NCBI GenBank assembly: GCA_023634235.1
Contig: JAMKCF010000021.1
Location: 10,179,764-10,243,763 of the forward strand
Origin: Pisaster brevispinus
Taxonomy: Eukaryota; Echinodermata; Asteroidea; Forcipulatida; Asteriidae
Length of the DNA stretch: 64,000 nucleotides
Direction: 5' to 3'
Shown piece after piece: positions 35,101-48,607 of this stretch (its first letter is position 1; the number at the start of each line of letters is the position of its first letter). Position numbers and translations under genes: made by a program. The notes under the pieces were generated by a model. That model made no database searches and was not told the origin of the DNA. It saw only the letters and a list, made by a program, of their open reading frames with translations.

Positions 35101-38100
35101 TTTCAAAGATAGAATTCCTGGCTTGAGTTTTTTTCTATTGATTTAGTTCGGTTTTCTAACGATTTTGGCACAAGCCTCAGGTATAAATTTGCCTTCCCAG
35201 GATGTCCAGACTGGTTCTAGGACCTGAATAACTGGAGTGCATGTTCAATGATTCGATCGGGCCTGATTCTTCATGAAGGCAATTGTCTTCATGCCCCTTG
35301 GTCATTGGCTTGCTGCCCCTTCCTTGAAACGTTCAAATATAAATTTACAATTTCCTCATAGAGGTGCCCTTTACCAAGGAGAAAACACCTTGGTGCCCTT
35401 TCCCCTCTTAAGAGCGAAGCATCAGGGTCCAGTTTCATAAAGCTGTTTAGCAAAAAATACTGCTTAACACATTTCTTTGCTAAGCAAAAAAATAAGTGGG
35501 GCACCAGTCACAACAATGTAAACTATTTGGAATGTTGGCTGGTAACCTGTCACTGTTAAGCAAGATTTGTCTTTGCTTGGTGAATTTTTGTGCTGACAGG
35601 CTTTATGAAATTGGGCCCAGCCGTCGATTTCACCAAACTTTTCCTAACTTAGGATTAATCTTAGGACTTAGGACGAGTCCCAGCCTTGCACTGTAACATG
35701 TAAACCTTAAGATTAATCCTAAGTTAGGACTAGTTACTCGTCCTAACTCGAGATAGGATTAATCCTAGCGTTTCGTGAAATCGGCTGCAGGCCTGTTTGA
35801 TGGATAGATAGGTCTATTTGTGCTACCTCATTGTGTTTGAGAATTCTTCTTCTTACTATTAATGAAACATTTGGTTGGAATGATTGTTGTCGCCGCAGCA
35901 AGCTCATGGGTGGTGGCATTGAGAGTATGGCAATAACTGAAGCATTTGGAGGTGAGTTGCATTATTCAATCTTTTATTTGATCGTTATTCTTTGCACACC
36001 ACTGAGCGAAGTTGGTGTAAAGTATGACTAGGTTTTGGTCAACTCAAAGGAGCAATACCTTGTCAAAGGAAAAGTTTAAGAGTCGCAGCCAAAGTAGAGA
36101 ATATGTTTCATTGTAAAATCTGTTTGAATAAGGAAATCTTTATTGGAGTACCCCCACAAGATAAAATGTCGACCTATATTTGGTGGATTTGTAATTACTA
36201 ATCAAAAGAAATTGTAACAGCAGTTGTAACATTGACATCTTGATTTCAATATGAGATATTTAAGTATCATTTTGAGGTAAAGAGAATACTTATAAGAACT
36301 TATCTTATAGAGAAATAATTTTGTTTGACAAGCTCATCTTCTCCACTGATTTCACAATAGCAACTGACCATGTGGTTTGTTTACTGTTAACTAGAGGGAG
36401 GCTGAGGAATGAGTTTCTTCTTTCAAACACCAATGGTTGGTGTACGCAGAGCTGCCAACTCTGCCAACTCTTCCTGATTCTGCAGAAAGTTTCCTGAAAG
36501 TAAACCAATCTTTCCATGTTCTGATGAACAAATTTGAAAATCTCCCTGATTATGGAGATTCTTCCCCTGTGATGTTGAATGTAGTTCTAAATATCACCCT
36601 GATTGTTGTACAGCATCTCCCTGATTGCAAGATGCAAATGTTGCCAACTCTGGTGTATGAGGCCATTAACTAAAAGGTGTAATCTCCTTTACTTCTAGAG
36701 TTCCGTACAGGCAAGACCCAGATTTCTCACACACTGTGCGTCACGACTCAGCTACCTGGAGCTAACAGCTATCCTGGCGGAAAAGCAGTCTTTATTGATA
36801 CTGAGAATACTTTGTATCCTTTTTTCAGCCAACAACTGGTACAAAATCAGTGACAGAACTACAAAGGGATGGAGTAGCAAAGACATCGCGGCTCAATTTC
36901 ATAAAGCTAAATTAAGCACAACAAATTGCCTAGCACAGAATTCTCTTGCTTAGCAAAACCAGGTTACCAACCAAAGTGCTATACTGTATACTGTATTTTG
37001 TTTGTGACTGGTTCCCAACATAGGGTTAGCAAAAAAGTTCTGTGCTAGCTGTGTACAGGAAGATTGCTTACTAGCATGATAAGCATAAATGCATACAAGC
37101 AACAATTATGAAATACGTCCAAACGTTGAATTATTTGCTAGTAAAGTGAACGATTTCCCATGTACAGCATAGCAAAATGGTACATAAAATGCGTAAATTG
37201 CTACTCAGAAATCAGCATTTGCTATTCATATTACCATTCAGTGTGTACAAAACATGTTAAGTCTAAATATTTTGCTGTGCAAAAATGCTGGATGAAATCA
37301 TTCCCTGTATAATATGCATTTTTGTCTTACCCCATGAATCCAAGTGAAATCAGTGACCCCCCCCCTCATGGCTGCATTGGGCTAGTATTCATTGCACTGA
37401 AAAGGGGACCAGACTATATTTCCTTCCAGCCTCAGTTTTGTGACATTGGTTAAGATTAGAGAAAATCAAGATGGCATCACCACAATAAATGTGTATTGGC
37501 TGCTTTGGGCTGCCAGGAGTCAATTCCAAACAAATCTCTCATCTCTCATCTCTCTCCTTAACGCTGATCATTCAGCCGTCCAGACAGGTTGAGGGACATT
37601 GCTGATCATTACAACCTCGACCATGGTGCAATGCTGGATAATGTACTCTATGCAAGGGCCTACACAAGTGAGTTCTTGACTTTTAGACAATCTTGACTTT
37701 GGACAAACACAAAAATCAACACTTTCAGGTTTTTTTTAGTGTGGTACCACACCTTGCCTTCCACCTCTGTGTACTCTGGTTCGAGTCTACATTCTGACCA
37801 GAGTATTGCATGCGGAATGGGTTTTCAGTCCCTATCTGACTATGTTGACTTTCCTCACAAACTAGTAGAGATTTTGCATGGGCAGTAAAGTTGAAATGGA
37901 TTGACTTTAAAAAACCAAAAATTTCTTGACAGGTGAACACCAGTTTGAGCTTCTTGACTTTGCCGCTGCCAAATTTCATGAAGAGCCGGGCGTCTTCAAG
38001 TTACTTGTAAGAAGTTTTTTCTTTCTTAAGATTTGAGTCAAAGAGTTGCCCATCAAGGCCCAGTATTTCAAGTTTCATTTCATTGTTTTGGTGCTCCTTT

Positions 38101-41100
38101 AATTACCTTCCCTCCCAAGAAATTCCCTCTCATGCTGAATGCAATTCTTAATATCTTCCTGTTCGTCGTACAAAGTCTCCCTGCCTGCAAGATGCGAATG
38201 TTGACAGCTCTGCTTTATTTAGGCCACAGTAAACTTGAGAGCACATGAACTGAATAATTGAAGCTTTATGGAGGCATAGATGAACCGTACCTATTACACC
38301 ATAGCCTAGTTGTCCTCATTATCACGTCAAGTGTCTCATGACAGATTTATAACCTGCAATATCACCTGATCGATGTTATAGCTCTTGATTGGGCTATGCA
38401 GTCCGTTAAAGGGATATGGTTTGGGGTAGATTAACCATCCACTAGTTAAAAATAAAACCAATATAACAGCCATGATATTCTTCTTACTTTAATCCGCAAT
38501 TTGTTGCCCAAGTTGGAAAATATGCAGAGTTGTTATTGAATAGCCCCTTAACAATTTGGTAAAAGCCTATACCATATGTACACCTTTGCTCAAACATGTT
38601 CCAAAATTAAGGTCAAAATATGTCTTCTTCTTAAAAAAAACTTTCACAATTTAATGAAAACATAAAAAAAACCAATTCAAGATCTGCCAGCAGAGTCAAT
38701 GCATGCTTCTACAGACTTTATGCACATGACATCATTTGAGTTATCCAGGTGCCCTCAGCTAGAGGTCAAAAGAAGGGTTGCTCATTGACCCGTCCTGTGC
38801 GCCCCAGCGTACATAGATGTGCGTTTTCCATTATTTCCTCATTGTTTTTTCCTTTAAGATTGTGGCATGATGACGTCAATGCATGAGGTCCATATATGCT
38901 TATTTCCGATTACTGCAATAATGTAATTGTAATAATCGTGGGTCTTCAATTCTGGACTCTAGACTATGACAGCATTGTAACTGGAATTATTTATTATGGG
39001 GGAGGGAATGGCACTAGTATCAACTAGTACTATAATCAGTGAGTTTCTAGACTCAAACCAATCATTTATGTATGATAACCGAGCCAAGAAAAATGATACA
39101 TGAAGCGACTCTAAAGTGCAGTGCCATAAACAAAACTTGATGATCTTGCAAAATAGTGAGAATGCCTGCCATTGATGAGTACACTGACCGTTTCGAGTCT
39201 AGAGTTTCATTACTGTAGGGGCAAAGGAGACATATTTTAAAAAGTAAGAATTGGAATTTATAGATATTTGAACCGAGGCTCTGAAAATAGTAGATTGGTT
39301 TATTCTACTGGGCTGTCATCATTGTAAAGCTATTGAGGTTTCCTGACAGCTCTAGATCCTAGATGAAGCCTTGAGATTAAACCTAAAAGAACTCTTTCTA
39401 TCTCTATCATGCTACAGCCTCAAGACCAATACCAAAATGGTGGCTTCTCTATTTTAACATGACTTCAATAACAAGGTTTTATCTGACAGAAAACATGGAT
39501 GTGATAAAGCAAACATAGCAAAGCCTGACAAATAGGGCGCTGGGTCTTCACTTGGTCTAGATGATTAGGACAAGAGGACCTCATTTAAAAAAAAAATGGA
39601 CACAGTCTCTTAATCAAGAAAAATCAAAAAGCAAAAGGGTTTGACCTCATCATTCTTCAAACTTGGTTGCAATTTTCTGGAAATGGAGAGGCATTGAGAG
39701 ATCCATTAGAAAAAGATCCCGGAGTCTGGAAAAATCCAAACAAACCACAGGCCTGTGAGAAAGAGAGCAGGCCACTAGAATAACATGTACATGTAAAGGT
39801 TTTGCTTATTTTTCCTTCCAGATAATTGACTCCATCATGGCATTATTCAGAGTAGATTTCAGTGGACGGGGAGAACTTGCCGACAGACAACAAAAACTGG
39901 CTCAGATGCTCTCCAAACTACAAAAAATATCGGAAGGTAAACAACTTTACTCTGTCAATTAAAGTTCAGCTACATTTTGCAAAGCTAGCAACATAAATGT
40001 TGAGACCTTTTTTGCAATGTGCAGAGCATTAAGGCCTACAAATGTCACCGAGTAGAATTTGCTTTTCACATTTTCATTTTTCTATTATTTGTCAGAGTAC
40101 AATGTTGCTGTCTTTGTAACTAATCAGATGACATCTGATCCTGGGGCAACAATGAGGTATGGTTCCTTAATTTTACTTCTTGTTTATATTGTGTAATGTC
40201 TTTCAATCCATATTTGCTTTACATTTCTATGAAAATCACAGCAGGGCAACTTCCCAGGGTTGTTTGGAACCATGACAACAACTTTGTACAGTTATTAACT
40301 TTTATTAAAATACTTTGGATGAGTTAAAGTACCCACATCCTAGTGTGTAAACACATGCAATTGGGACCCCCTATTGTCCCTCTTTCCCTCTTTTGTATGT
40401 ACTTAAAACTATAGTCTTCGTTCAAGCTCTTTTCTCGTTTTCGATAATTGTGAGACTTGCACAGTCAAATGCTTTTTCCTGTTACTTGTTACTTGTTAGA
40501 ATAATCCCTTGCAGCCCAATTTGGGCTAAACTGGGATGTTGTTGAAAAGTGACGTCAACAGTCAGGTGGATAAGGTGCCAGAGAAAAGAGAAAAGTGCAC
40601 TATTTACATGTGCAGAAATAAGTGTTAATTTTTGCATCGGGGATAAAGAATTTAACTTTACTTACACCGATGTGTATTAAGCACTGCTTAATAAGGGTAA
40701 AACCAAAATTAAATGCAGAGATGAGAAAAAGAATTTTGATACTCGGAGAACAATGTAGTAGTGATTCACTCATCAAACCATGTTTATGTGATGTAGTTTT
40801 CAAGCCGACCCAAAGAAGCCGATTGGTGGTCATATCCTTGCCCACGCCTCAACGACGCGATTGAGTCTCAGGAAAGGAAGAGGTGAACTAAGGATTGCTA
40901 AGATCTACGATAGGTGAGGAAAGTATAAGGCCCTACGGCGGCTACGGCTGCAACTACAACTGTTGCTAAGGGTTGCTAAGGGCATCCTATACTTCAATGC
41001 ACAATGACGCAGCGACCCAGCTATAGCCATAGCTGCCAATTCGGACATAGCCTAAAATAAGATATTTTTAATGTCATAACCCCCCCCCCCCCACCCCCGC

Positions 41101-41883
41101 ACTGATATCATACAAAGCTACTGTCTGCGAATGGTTCGCCATTTTTAGAGTAAAAAAGGATGTAAAGATATGGCGAGCATCTAATTGCACGCGCGTCTCC
41201 TCAAATAATAATACTGGGTTCTTGTATAGCACTTTATAACAACCCGAGGGGTGTATAAAAGCGCTCATTATTAATCTTTCAACAGGGTAAGCAGAGCTAT
41301 GTTTCGAGTTATAAGACTCATTTATGTAGCACCTAAAGGTTTAGAAGGTGCTGCGACACATTCAAGAGCCACTGCCAGAAACACCGGGGCAATCCCCTTC
41401 TCTGAGCGATAAGTATACATGTAACTGGGTTCTTTTACGTGCATTACACAACACACGGGACCTACGGCTTTACGTCCCGTCCGTAGGACGAAGCAATAAT
41501 GGTTAAGTGTCTTGCTTAAGGACACAACTGTCAAGACCAAAACTCGAACCCAAATTCTGCTGATCAGAAACACCAGAGCTTGGGTCCAGTGTGCTTGACC
41601 ACTCAGCCAAGACATGCCAAAATCCTGTCACTACTCAGTAACTCACAGGGAATTTGACTCTCAAAATGGCGCAAGCATGATCTACTGTGTGATGACGACA
41701 GGTGAATCAAGACCCTTTTGTTCACAGGGAGTTGAGTTCGGACCATATATTTTCATGGATCTTTTATGCCATTGCTGGCTGTAAATCCATTCACTGTGTT
41801 GATGTTATTTCAGCCCTGACATGCCAGAGAATGAAGCAACGTTTGCCATTTCCAGAGGAGGTATCATAGATGCAAAAGAATAG
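32159..41883 (+). CDS. DMC1: DMC1 meiotic recombinase, complete (13 coding exons)
   Basis: DMC1 is the meiosis-specific RecA/Rad51-family ATPase that forms filaments on single-stranded DNA and exchanges strands between homologues. Coding exons: 32159-32224, 32688-32732, 32926-32976, 33497-33592, 34734-34816, 35899-35951, 36699-36813, 37576-37667, 37933-38006, 39822-39936, 40096-40156, 40797-40913 and 41814-41883. All junctions keep frame and give 345 aa (human 340). The N-terminal helix-hairpin-helix part covers about residues 36-86. Walker A GEFRTGKT is at 131-138 (Lys137) and split by an intron; Walker B LLIIDS is at 224-229. The linker reads [15 protein letters not shown] and the C-terminus [12 protein letters not shown] non-coding exon ends at 29991 and splices to an acceptor at 32020. 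The start is the first ATG of the second exon; a second Met five codons on (MQDQVV) matches the human start better, so either could be used. Two donors are weak (GTCAGA, GTATCC). Confidence 0.97.
33303..33366 (+). repeat. tRNA-like SINE head relic in DMC1 intron 3
   Basis: The stretch contains TAGCTCAATTGGTAGAGC, a good pol III A box, and GAGTTCAGATCC, a damaged B box, at tRNA-like spacing. No full cloverleaf is present, so it is best read as the head of a tRNA-derived SINE. Confidence 0.45.
33993..34389. repeat. 27-bp minisatellite in DMC1 intron 4
   Basis: About 14.7 near-identical tandem copies of a 27-bp unit (AACCCAGATATGACTGCAGT plus ATTTCAC), with a T-to-C variant in three adjacent copies near 34263-34317. 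It lies between DMC1 exons 33497-33592 and 34734-34816. Because 27 is a multiple of three and the unit has no stop in several frames, it creates long open frames on both strands. These are by-products, not genes. Confidence 0.92.
35425..35619. mobile_element. gggccc hairpin family copy, DMC1 intron 5
   Basis: Left end GGGTCCAGTTTCATAAAGCT, right end GGCTTTATGAAATTGGGCCC, an inverted pair. Same family as 27086-27309. Confidence 0.65.
35622..35792. mobile_element. Hairpin element, cgatttcacaaa family, copy in DMC1 intron 5
   Basis: Starts CCGTCGATTTCACCAAACTT and ends TTCGTGAAATCGGCTGCAGG, with inner TTAGGATTAATC and GATTAATCCTAAG blocks. It sits directly beside a copy of the gggccc hairpin family (35425-35619). 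Confidence 0.6.
36437..36655 (+). repeat. Interspersed repeat (ctccctgatt... family), DMC1 intron 6
   Basis: This copy shares a run of similar sequence with 38100-38215 on the same strand and with 2213-2400 on the opposite strand. All three contain a GATTGTTGTACAG-like stretch, then CTCCCTGATTGCAAGATG and an AATGTTG-like end. Shared short peptides in the translations come from the repeat, not from a protein family. Class unknown. Confidence 0.6.
38095..38217 (+). repeat. Second DMC1-intron copy of the ctccctgatt repeat
   Basis: This is a shorter copy of the repeat at 36437-36655, in intron 9. It has TTCGTCGTACAAAGTCTCCC followed by TGCCTGCAAGATGCGAATGT, aligning with the other copy at roughly 80 percent by eye. 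Confidence 0.55.
41316..41615 (-). mobile_element. tRNA-derived SINE between DMC1 exons 12 and 13
   Basis: The minus strand begins GGCATGTCTTGGCTGAGTGG, a Leu/Ser-type tRNA head with long variable arm, and has a GGGTTCGAGTTTTGGTC B box. Then comes a conserved body: TTAAGCAAGACACTTAACCA, GTCCTACGGACGGGACGTAA and GCACGTAAAAGAACCC. The same body is at 60238-60470 on the plus strand. To its left (about 41208-41270) is a separate LINE-like tail (GTGCTATACAAGAACCCAG on the minus strand). Confidence 0.7.
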
Positions 41884-44800
41884 TAAGAAGCTACGAATAG
41901 ATGAGTCTTCTGAAAGTATCATTTCCTTTGGCAGAAATAATGAAGACCAATTTGTTATTGTTGAATTTGGAAGGTTGGTCCAATTTAAACATTGACCATT
42001 TCTGACGTAACCGATTTACAAGTTTGATGATGTTTGTTCATTGTTTCTCGTGGATTTTATACACTATTTAAAACTACTGCTAGCTGTATTGGTATACTTT
42101 AGTAAAGGCATTGATAATAGCCAGTAACTCCCAAATTGTACACAGTTTAAAGAAAATGTTTTGATTAATCAACTCGAACTATTCTATTGTATAAATTTCC
42201 CAGCTCCATTATATTAATTCATATTTTTAGTACGGCCAAGAACATGGTGTCAAAGTCATTGCCCTAATTCCACACAAAGACATGGACTATTACAGCCTCT
42301 CACACTCAACCAACAGAGCCTGTGTGCCCCTAGAGGGCGCTACGGTACATTAGTCTTGTATAAAGGTAAGTTGGGTGTCAGACCACAACTTGAATTAAAG
42401 TAGGTCCCTGGATACCTACTGCAAGTGTTACTTCCTTGTGAATGGAGAGGACCTGAAGTATCCATTACCATCTCCTGCCAAAGTCTGTCTTACCATTACT
42501 TCATTTTGCTTTCAGGGTTAGTACAGAATTTAGGCAGTATCTGTGGTTCTGTTGCAGTCATTCAGTAACCTACAAATGATGCTACATGTGTTGAGTAACA
42601 CATTTACACATACCACACAATGTGAGACCCAGGATTTCGATTTAAAACCAATAAAAAAACTCTCCGCATAGAGGGTTGTCCCGAGAACTCCAGACAGCAC
42701 TGTTTCAGTGCTCTTCTAACAAGATATCCAAGATACTTCCAAGAAACATACTCTTTTGAGCCCTAACGCGCACGTCACGCACGACTACTGCGCCATGTTC
42801 ACCGTTTTGGGTGTCAATACAGTAGAACACTGCACCACCAAAAACTTCGCATTACACACAGTGACATTAACTCAAAAAATGATGGCGCAACCAAGACTAT
42901 TGTGATGATGAAGACAGGTGGATTGAGTCAATACTCAATCAATGGTTGTGAGTTATTCCACATCCATCTGACTGGTGGCCACAAACTTACATTTCTTTTA
43001 AAAGAATTGCATTCTCAAAATCAAGTCCCGTTTCCAAGAGATATTATCTTTCTCTAGTCTGTTTATAAATAAATTAAGGTCAGTTACTACTGCACGACTG
43101 CAACCCCAATTCAATGGTTAGGTATCCATTATAAATGCTGTATTACCCAACAGCTACTGCCCAAGACAATTGGTAAATACCAACAAACATAAAATCATAG
43201 AATCAGTGCAAATACATCACAGCTCGATTTTGCAACAACGTCATATCTCTCAAGAAAATACTGAAATGTGAACTTGTTTTGTATGTACATCCGGGCTATT
43301 TTAAGCAAGATGCTACGTTTTGACAGTTACCATTCTCAAACTTGCACGAAACGAAATTGGCTCTATGGAATGAGATTGCAGTGTAAATATCTTGGCGCAA
43401 AAGCCCTTTATAATTTTATTTTAAGCATCTTCTGGACTTCTAAAAATAATTCAGAGAGCCTCAAAAACCATTACTGAAAATGCTCAATCAAGATAGATTT
43501 AATAACATATTTACAGCAAATAATACAAAGCATTATTTTTATAACAACTTACTGTCCAGGTTTCAGTGTAACAAAGCTCTTAAGCAAAAACAAATGCTGC
43601 TTAACAAAACTATTTAATTTACTGAGAAAAAAACTAACGGATAATCAGTCACAACTAATGTAAAACATGTTGGAAACCTGATTTGCAATGTTTTTATGCT
43701 ACACAAGTTTCAGGCCCTATTTCATAAAGCTGCTTATAAAAAACAAAAATTAGCAAAGCACAAAATAATTCTGCTTACCAACAAAAGGTTGCCAGCCAAA
43801 ATACTGTGTCGTATGAACCATTTGTGACTGATATCCTGTTTATTTTTGCTCAGCAGAAAACTGATGATAAGCAGTATTGTCTGCTTCAGCAGATCTATGA
43901 CAATGGTAATTTCATTGTGCTGCAGAGGCGCAACAATTAACTACGCCCATAACAACTTTTGCCTGCTGAAAAAAGGTTACCAACCAATTTAATGGTTAAT
44001 TGCACAGTTTGCAACTGGTTCCCTGCTTACCTTTGCTGAGCAGAATTGTGTAGGCAATATTTTCTGCCTAAGCCAGTAAGCAGCTTAATGAAACTGGGCC
44101 CTGCAATCACAAAACTTTACAAAACTGCATACATCCACTTGCGCAAGTTTTCTTGTGTTAGTTATACACAACTTACGCAACAAATGTTGCACAAGTGGAC
44201 TTAACAGTTGTGTTAAGTTCCGTGACAGCAGCACGTCTTAATGCATTTTCAATGCCCTTTATTGATATTTAACATAAATGTCTGGCAAGCACAATGTATT
44301 CCATCAGCTCTAATTGGTGCTCTTTCACTGTAGCAGCTGCAGAGAAACAGCGCCCTCTTCTACTTTGTTCTTGTTTCTCTGAAACACTATTTATAGATAC
44401 AATCAAATAATGTCCAGTTACATTAAATAATTTATTAGTTATGACAAAGCAAATATTTCCACTTATATTTAACCCAACATTAATATATTCCAGTTTGTGT
44501 CATTAAATGTGAAACTATAAAAGAATAACATAATTTGTAATATAATTTCCAAAATAGTTGTTTTAAATTTTTTAAATTTGTATTTAAACAATCTTTTTAA
44601 AGAAAATGTAATATTTGATCAGATTTCCTCAAAACTACAGCATCTGTTAGACTAACAAACCTCTTAACTATATATTTGATTTTGCTATTTATCAACTTTA
44701 GGTGAGAACAATTCTTTACTGTATTCTTACAATTGCTTGTTATGATCGGTTCAATCATTTAAAGAATAAATCTTTTATAATAATAAACACTGTTTCCTTG

Positions 44801-47800
44801 GTAAAAAAAGACTATGGGAATGCATTATTTCAGATGTTTATTTCTTGAGTTCCTCACTAGCATCACAAAAAAGGAAGGTACCATTCTCAAGTCGGGGATA
44901 AAGTTTACAATCTTTCCAAGGAGTAGAAAATAAATTATGGGTTTTAAATATTACCTCTATTTAGCAACACCAAATTCAAACCAAAATAATTGATGTTATT
45001 TCCCGAATGGAAAAAGTATGCAGAACATTCAAGTCCGTAATGTACCCAGTTACCTTGTACAGGCATCATATTTGGCCCTTGGGTAAAACAAAAAGCAGGA
45101 AATGTTAGTATAAGGGATTGAGAACCTAAATATTGTTAAGGCTTTTATAGTCTTTTCGGATAGAAGTAGGACGATATCAAGCCTTCTTAATCTTGCACAG
45201 CACCAACCTTTACACGTCATAAAAACTTTCCGTAAAGTGCCTGAATTGTTTAATACTGGTGAAGCGTTATCTTTTGCAAACCAAGCCCTTTCAGAGAGTA
45301 GCCATTCATTATTTTGATTATTTTTTATCAGTATATTTTACCCCTTGTAACCTTACAATGCAAACTGTAAGCAGAAATATACTCGCATTATAACCCAACC
45401 CGCTGATATACTCATGGCAGAGTATTTGTGGTTTTGTTGAAGGTCAATATTTGAAAAAAAAAGAAAAGATTTCAGTTGGGGTATTCATTTTGACATAACT
45501 CATTAAATGATTTGTACACACATATTATTTAGTTGAAGGAATGTGTGTTGTACATAAATGAAAATTTTACCGGTAAATCAATATCATGACTTTGGCAAGT
45601 GGAAAGAAAAGGCAAAATATGTCTCGACAGGCAATATACTTGAAAAAACGATTTTAAAAATATTTGGAGCAATAGTCAAAGCCCCTACCACAGCCATCGG
45701 CTCTGCTGGCTTTAGAATTATTAAACAAAAAATGTGGATGTTCGTGACTCTGTGAGCTCCAGACAATGCATTTAAATGCACTAGATATGCCAGCAAATCT
45801 GTCTACAAGGCAAGCTCTTGGCAAGCTGTCTAGCAAAAATTTAAAACAACATGAATTGTGAAGATGAAATGCTTTTGTGTCTGCAGTCATGAGATAATTC
45901 ACAAATAGCACCAGCGTTCTCCCTTAACAGTGGTCCGCTGACCAAATGCCAGTTAGAACACATGAGGACCAGTCAGAATTCACTCAAAGTGGTCCTGCTG
46001 GCTAGTCCAGAGTTGAAAAGCATCCATACTTAATATGAAATATGGACTAGTAAAAAAGCTGACGGACTAGTGAAATGACAAGCTCACTGGTCCTGCTGGC
46101 TAGAAATTGAAAACAAATAAGGACTCTGCACTTTTGACGTCATTTTGCTCATAACACACGAACGTCAGACAAACTTTCCACCACCCACGCAACCAGTGCA
46201 ACAGCGCGCCAGACGGCAGTAGTACAGTCACTGTCAGAACATGCGAGTAAACATAAAGCTTGGACGCGTACGTCAGTGGAATTTGACATGTCTGAGGTCT
46301 TCTATTTTCAACATTAGTGATGAGTATAAAGGCCTATCTTATTATTCATTCTTTTGCTTTCCCAGGGCAAGTCAGCTATGAATTTGACTTATTTGATCTC
46401 TAGCTGTGCTCTGTGGTATGGGCCAATGTGACTGGCTGCAAAAGGCGCCCTTGCATGCTCGAGGCTCGAACACGTAGCCGCACCCTTCTCAGTTCAGCTT
46501 CTCAGCTACAAGTAAGGATGGTTAGCCTCCCAATAATTTGACTAACCTGAACAACTATGGACAACCTCTTTTGGTGTGATAATTTGATATCAATAACATA
46601 GCTTTACACTACTTCATACAGGCGTGTTGCAAATTGTTGATCAGCGTGCAGGGCTACAGCAGCAGTGTTGGTATGTCAGGATAGCGAGCGACTTAATCAA
46701 ATTCTAGACCTGTTGTTTCTATTTTTTAAATGAAAATAATACATGTGTTTTTCACAATGCCACAGCTACATAGAGTTAACAGAATGCAGGATCTACTTGT
46801 CCCTAATGCATAGATAAATATCGATTGTCAAACACCATCGCAACCCAGTTTCTAAAAGCTGTTAAGCAACAACGGCAAAAAAGTGGTTGGCACAGAAAAT
46901 TCTCGCTAAGCAGAAACAGGTTATCGAAACCAATATACGTACTGTATGTTATGTGAAGTGTTTATGACTGGCTTCTTGGTAATCTCTGCTAAGCAGAAAA
47001 ATTTGCCAAGCAGAATTTTTACAAAACAGCTTTACGAAGCTGAGCCCAGGAGCAAGAACTTGACATTGCAGAGTATATCATAAGTAAATTTACAGCAATA
47101 TTTAAAGGACACACATTATTTCTTTCACCATGTTCACCTATAAAAAAGTAGCATTTAATCAGTTTTTCAACTGAACCCACCACATAGAGCAAGTTTGATC
47201 AAGGGCCATCGTTAACCATAGTTTTAATAACTCTGATTGATTGCACTCTGGCAGTCAATGATGGTTGGTCTCGTCTTTACGATGTTTTGTGACCAGCCTA
47301 TCGTGGCTGGTCGCATCGCTGGTTACCGTTAGCCGTTAGAGGCAAACGTTATAACTTCTAGTAGGAAACATAGTCCACATTGCTTTTATCTATGAACTCA
47401 TCCCAAAACGTAAACAAACGGCCATCGGCCACCGCCATTTTCTCATGGTTTTGTCAACATGACTTCAGTGCCCATGTGCTCCGAGCACCACAAACCAACC
47501 ACTAGTTAACCATTGGCCCTCCATCAAAGTTGCTCGTAGTTTTAAAGCAACACACAATATATATTTCCCCTTTCATTTGTAGCAACATATAAAACATTAT
47601 GTACAACCACACTTGCATACTGAACCAATCCAAACAATCTTAATGCATATCAAATTTAAAACAACCCCTTAAGGAATGCGTTTTATAACTGTTGCAACTT
47701 GTAACTATCAAAAGATAATAAATACAGACAAAATAAATAAACATATAAATCTAGAGTATTGAGGCTGATTGAAGTGAGGTGTTAAACTATTCAAAACAGT

Positions 47801-48607
47801 TTTCACCAGTGACTGTAGTAGACAAACAAAACGGCTTGGTCTACATCAAATAATAAAGCTTCTTAACTTCAATTTTATTACTTTATTTTAGCTTTCATTT
47901 AACTTTTTTTGTTCATTGAGAAAACTCCATAACTCACAACATTTGCATTTGGGGGTAATGTAGTCCGAGGGTGAAAACATCTTTTGGTCTTTCCTTTTCA
48001 AACATCAATAATTATTCCTTTATAATTTGCACACACAACAAAAAAATCTTTATGGAAACATATTTTTCCTTTCCTCTCACGTTTTTTTGTGTTTAGATCA
48101 GTTGAAAACCATTTTGCAGTCCCTTTATGTGATATGAGATTTTGACTAACTTTATTTTTTCTTTATTTCAGTCCAATCGACCAGATTTTTTAGTCGCATA
48201 AGGGTGCTACCGACAGCGAAGTTCCTTGCATAACAATTACAGTTTTATCTTATTTTTAATGCCTGCATGTTGTTTAGTTGATCAGAAATAATAACAAAGA
48301 AAAACAAAAACACCTGCACCCTTAAAATGCTTGGCACAACATAATTTGTTTTGATTCACACAAGGCCTAACAAGATTAAAAATGGCAAATCCTGTACAAA
48401 TGCAAAAACCCAAGTTAATCTCTTAAATCAATATTCTACCTACAGCCCAAGACCCTCTGCAAAAATACTCTGATTTCAGTTTTCCTGAACAGTTTTTTTT
48501 TTTATTACTCATAATTAAAAGATAATAATTCTGTAACTTACAGAAATGGGCGCTTGAGGGCGCTGTTGCTTATTGCGTAGATGTCTAGTTTGTTCACCAA
48601 TGATCTG
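41884..48607. other. Convergent interval between DMC1 and SUN stop codons
   Basis: No coding exon was recognised. It must contain the 3' UTRs of both genes (DMC1 from the left, SUN from the right), but poly(A) sites were not fixed. It holds three gggccc hairpin copies (43556-43910, 43930-44102, 46842-47049), a hairpin near 44125-44215, relatives of the agccctg repeat (45915-46110) and a 349-bp inverted-repeat element (47187-47535). Confidence 0.55.
47187..47535. mobile_element. Inverted-repeat miniature element
   Basis: Left end GAGCAAGTTTGATCAAGGGC followed by CATCGTTAAC; right end GTTAACCATTGGCCCTCCAT followed by CAAAGTTGCTC. These are inverted over about 30 bp. Inside is another fold (TGACCAGCC / GGCTGGTCGC). 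No reading frame. Confidence 0.6.

Noticed and set aside
42231..42366. Possible extra exon after DMC1 (AG before 42231, GTAAGT near 42366)
   Set aside because: It follows the conserved DMC1 stop codon and has no recognised coding content; at most it is an untranslated exon, which cannot be supported without RNA data.
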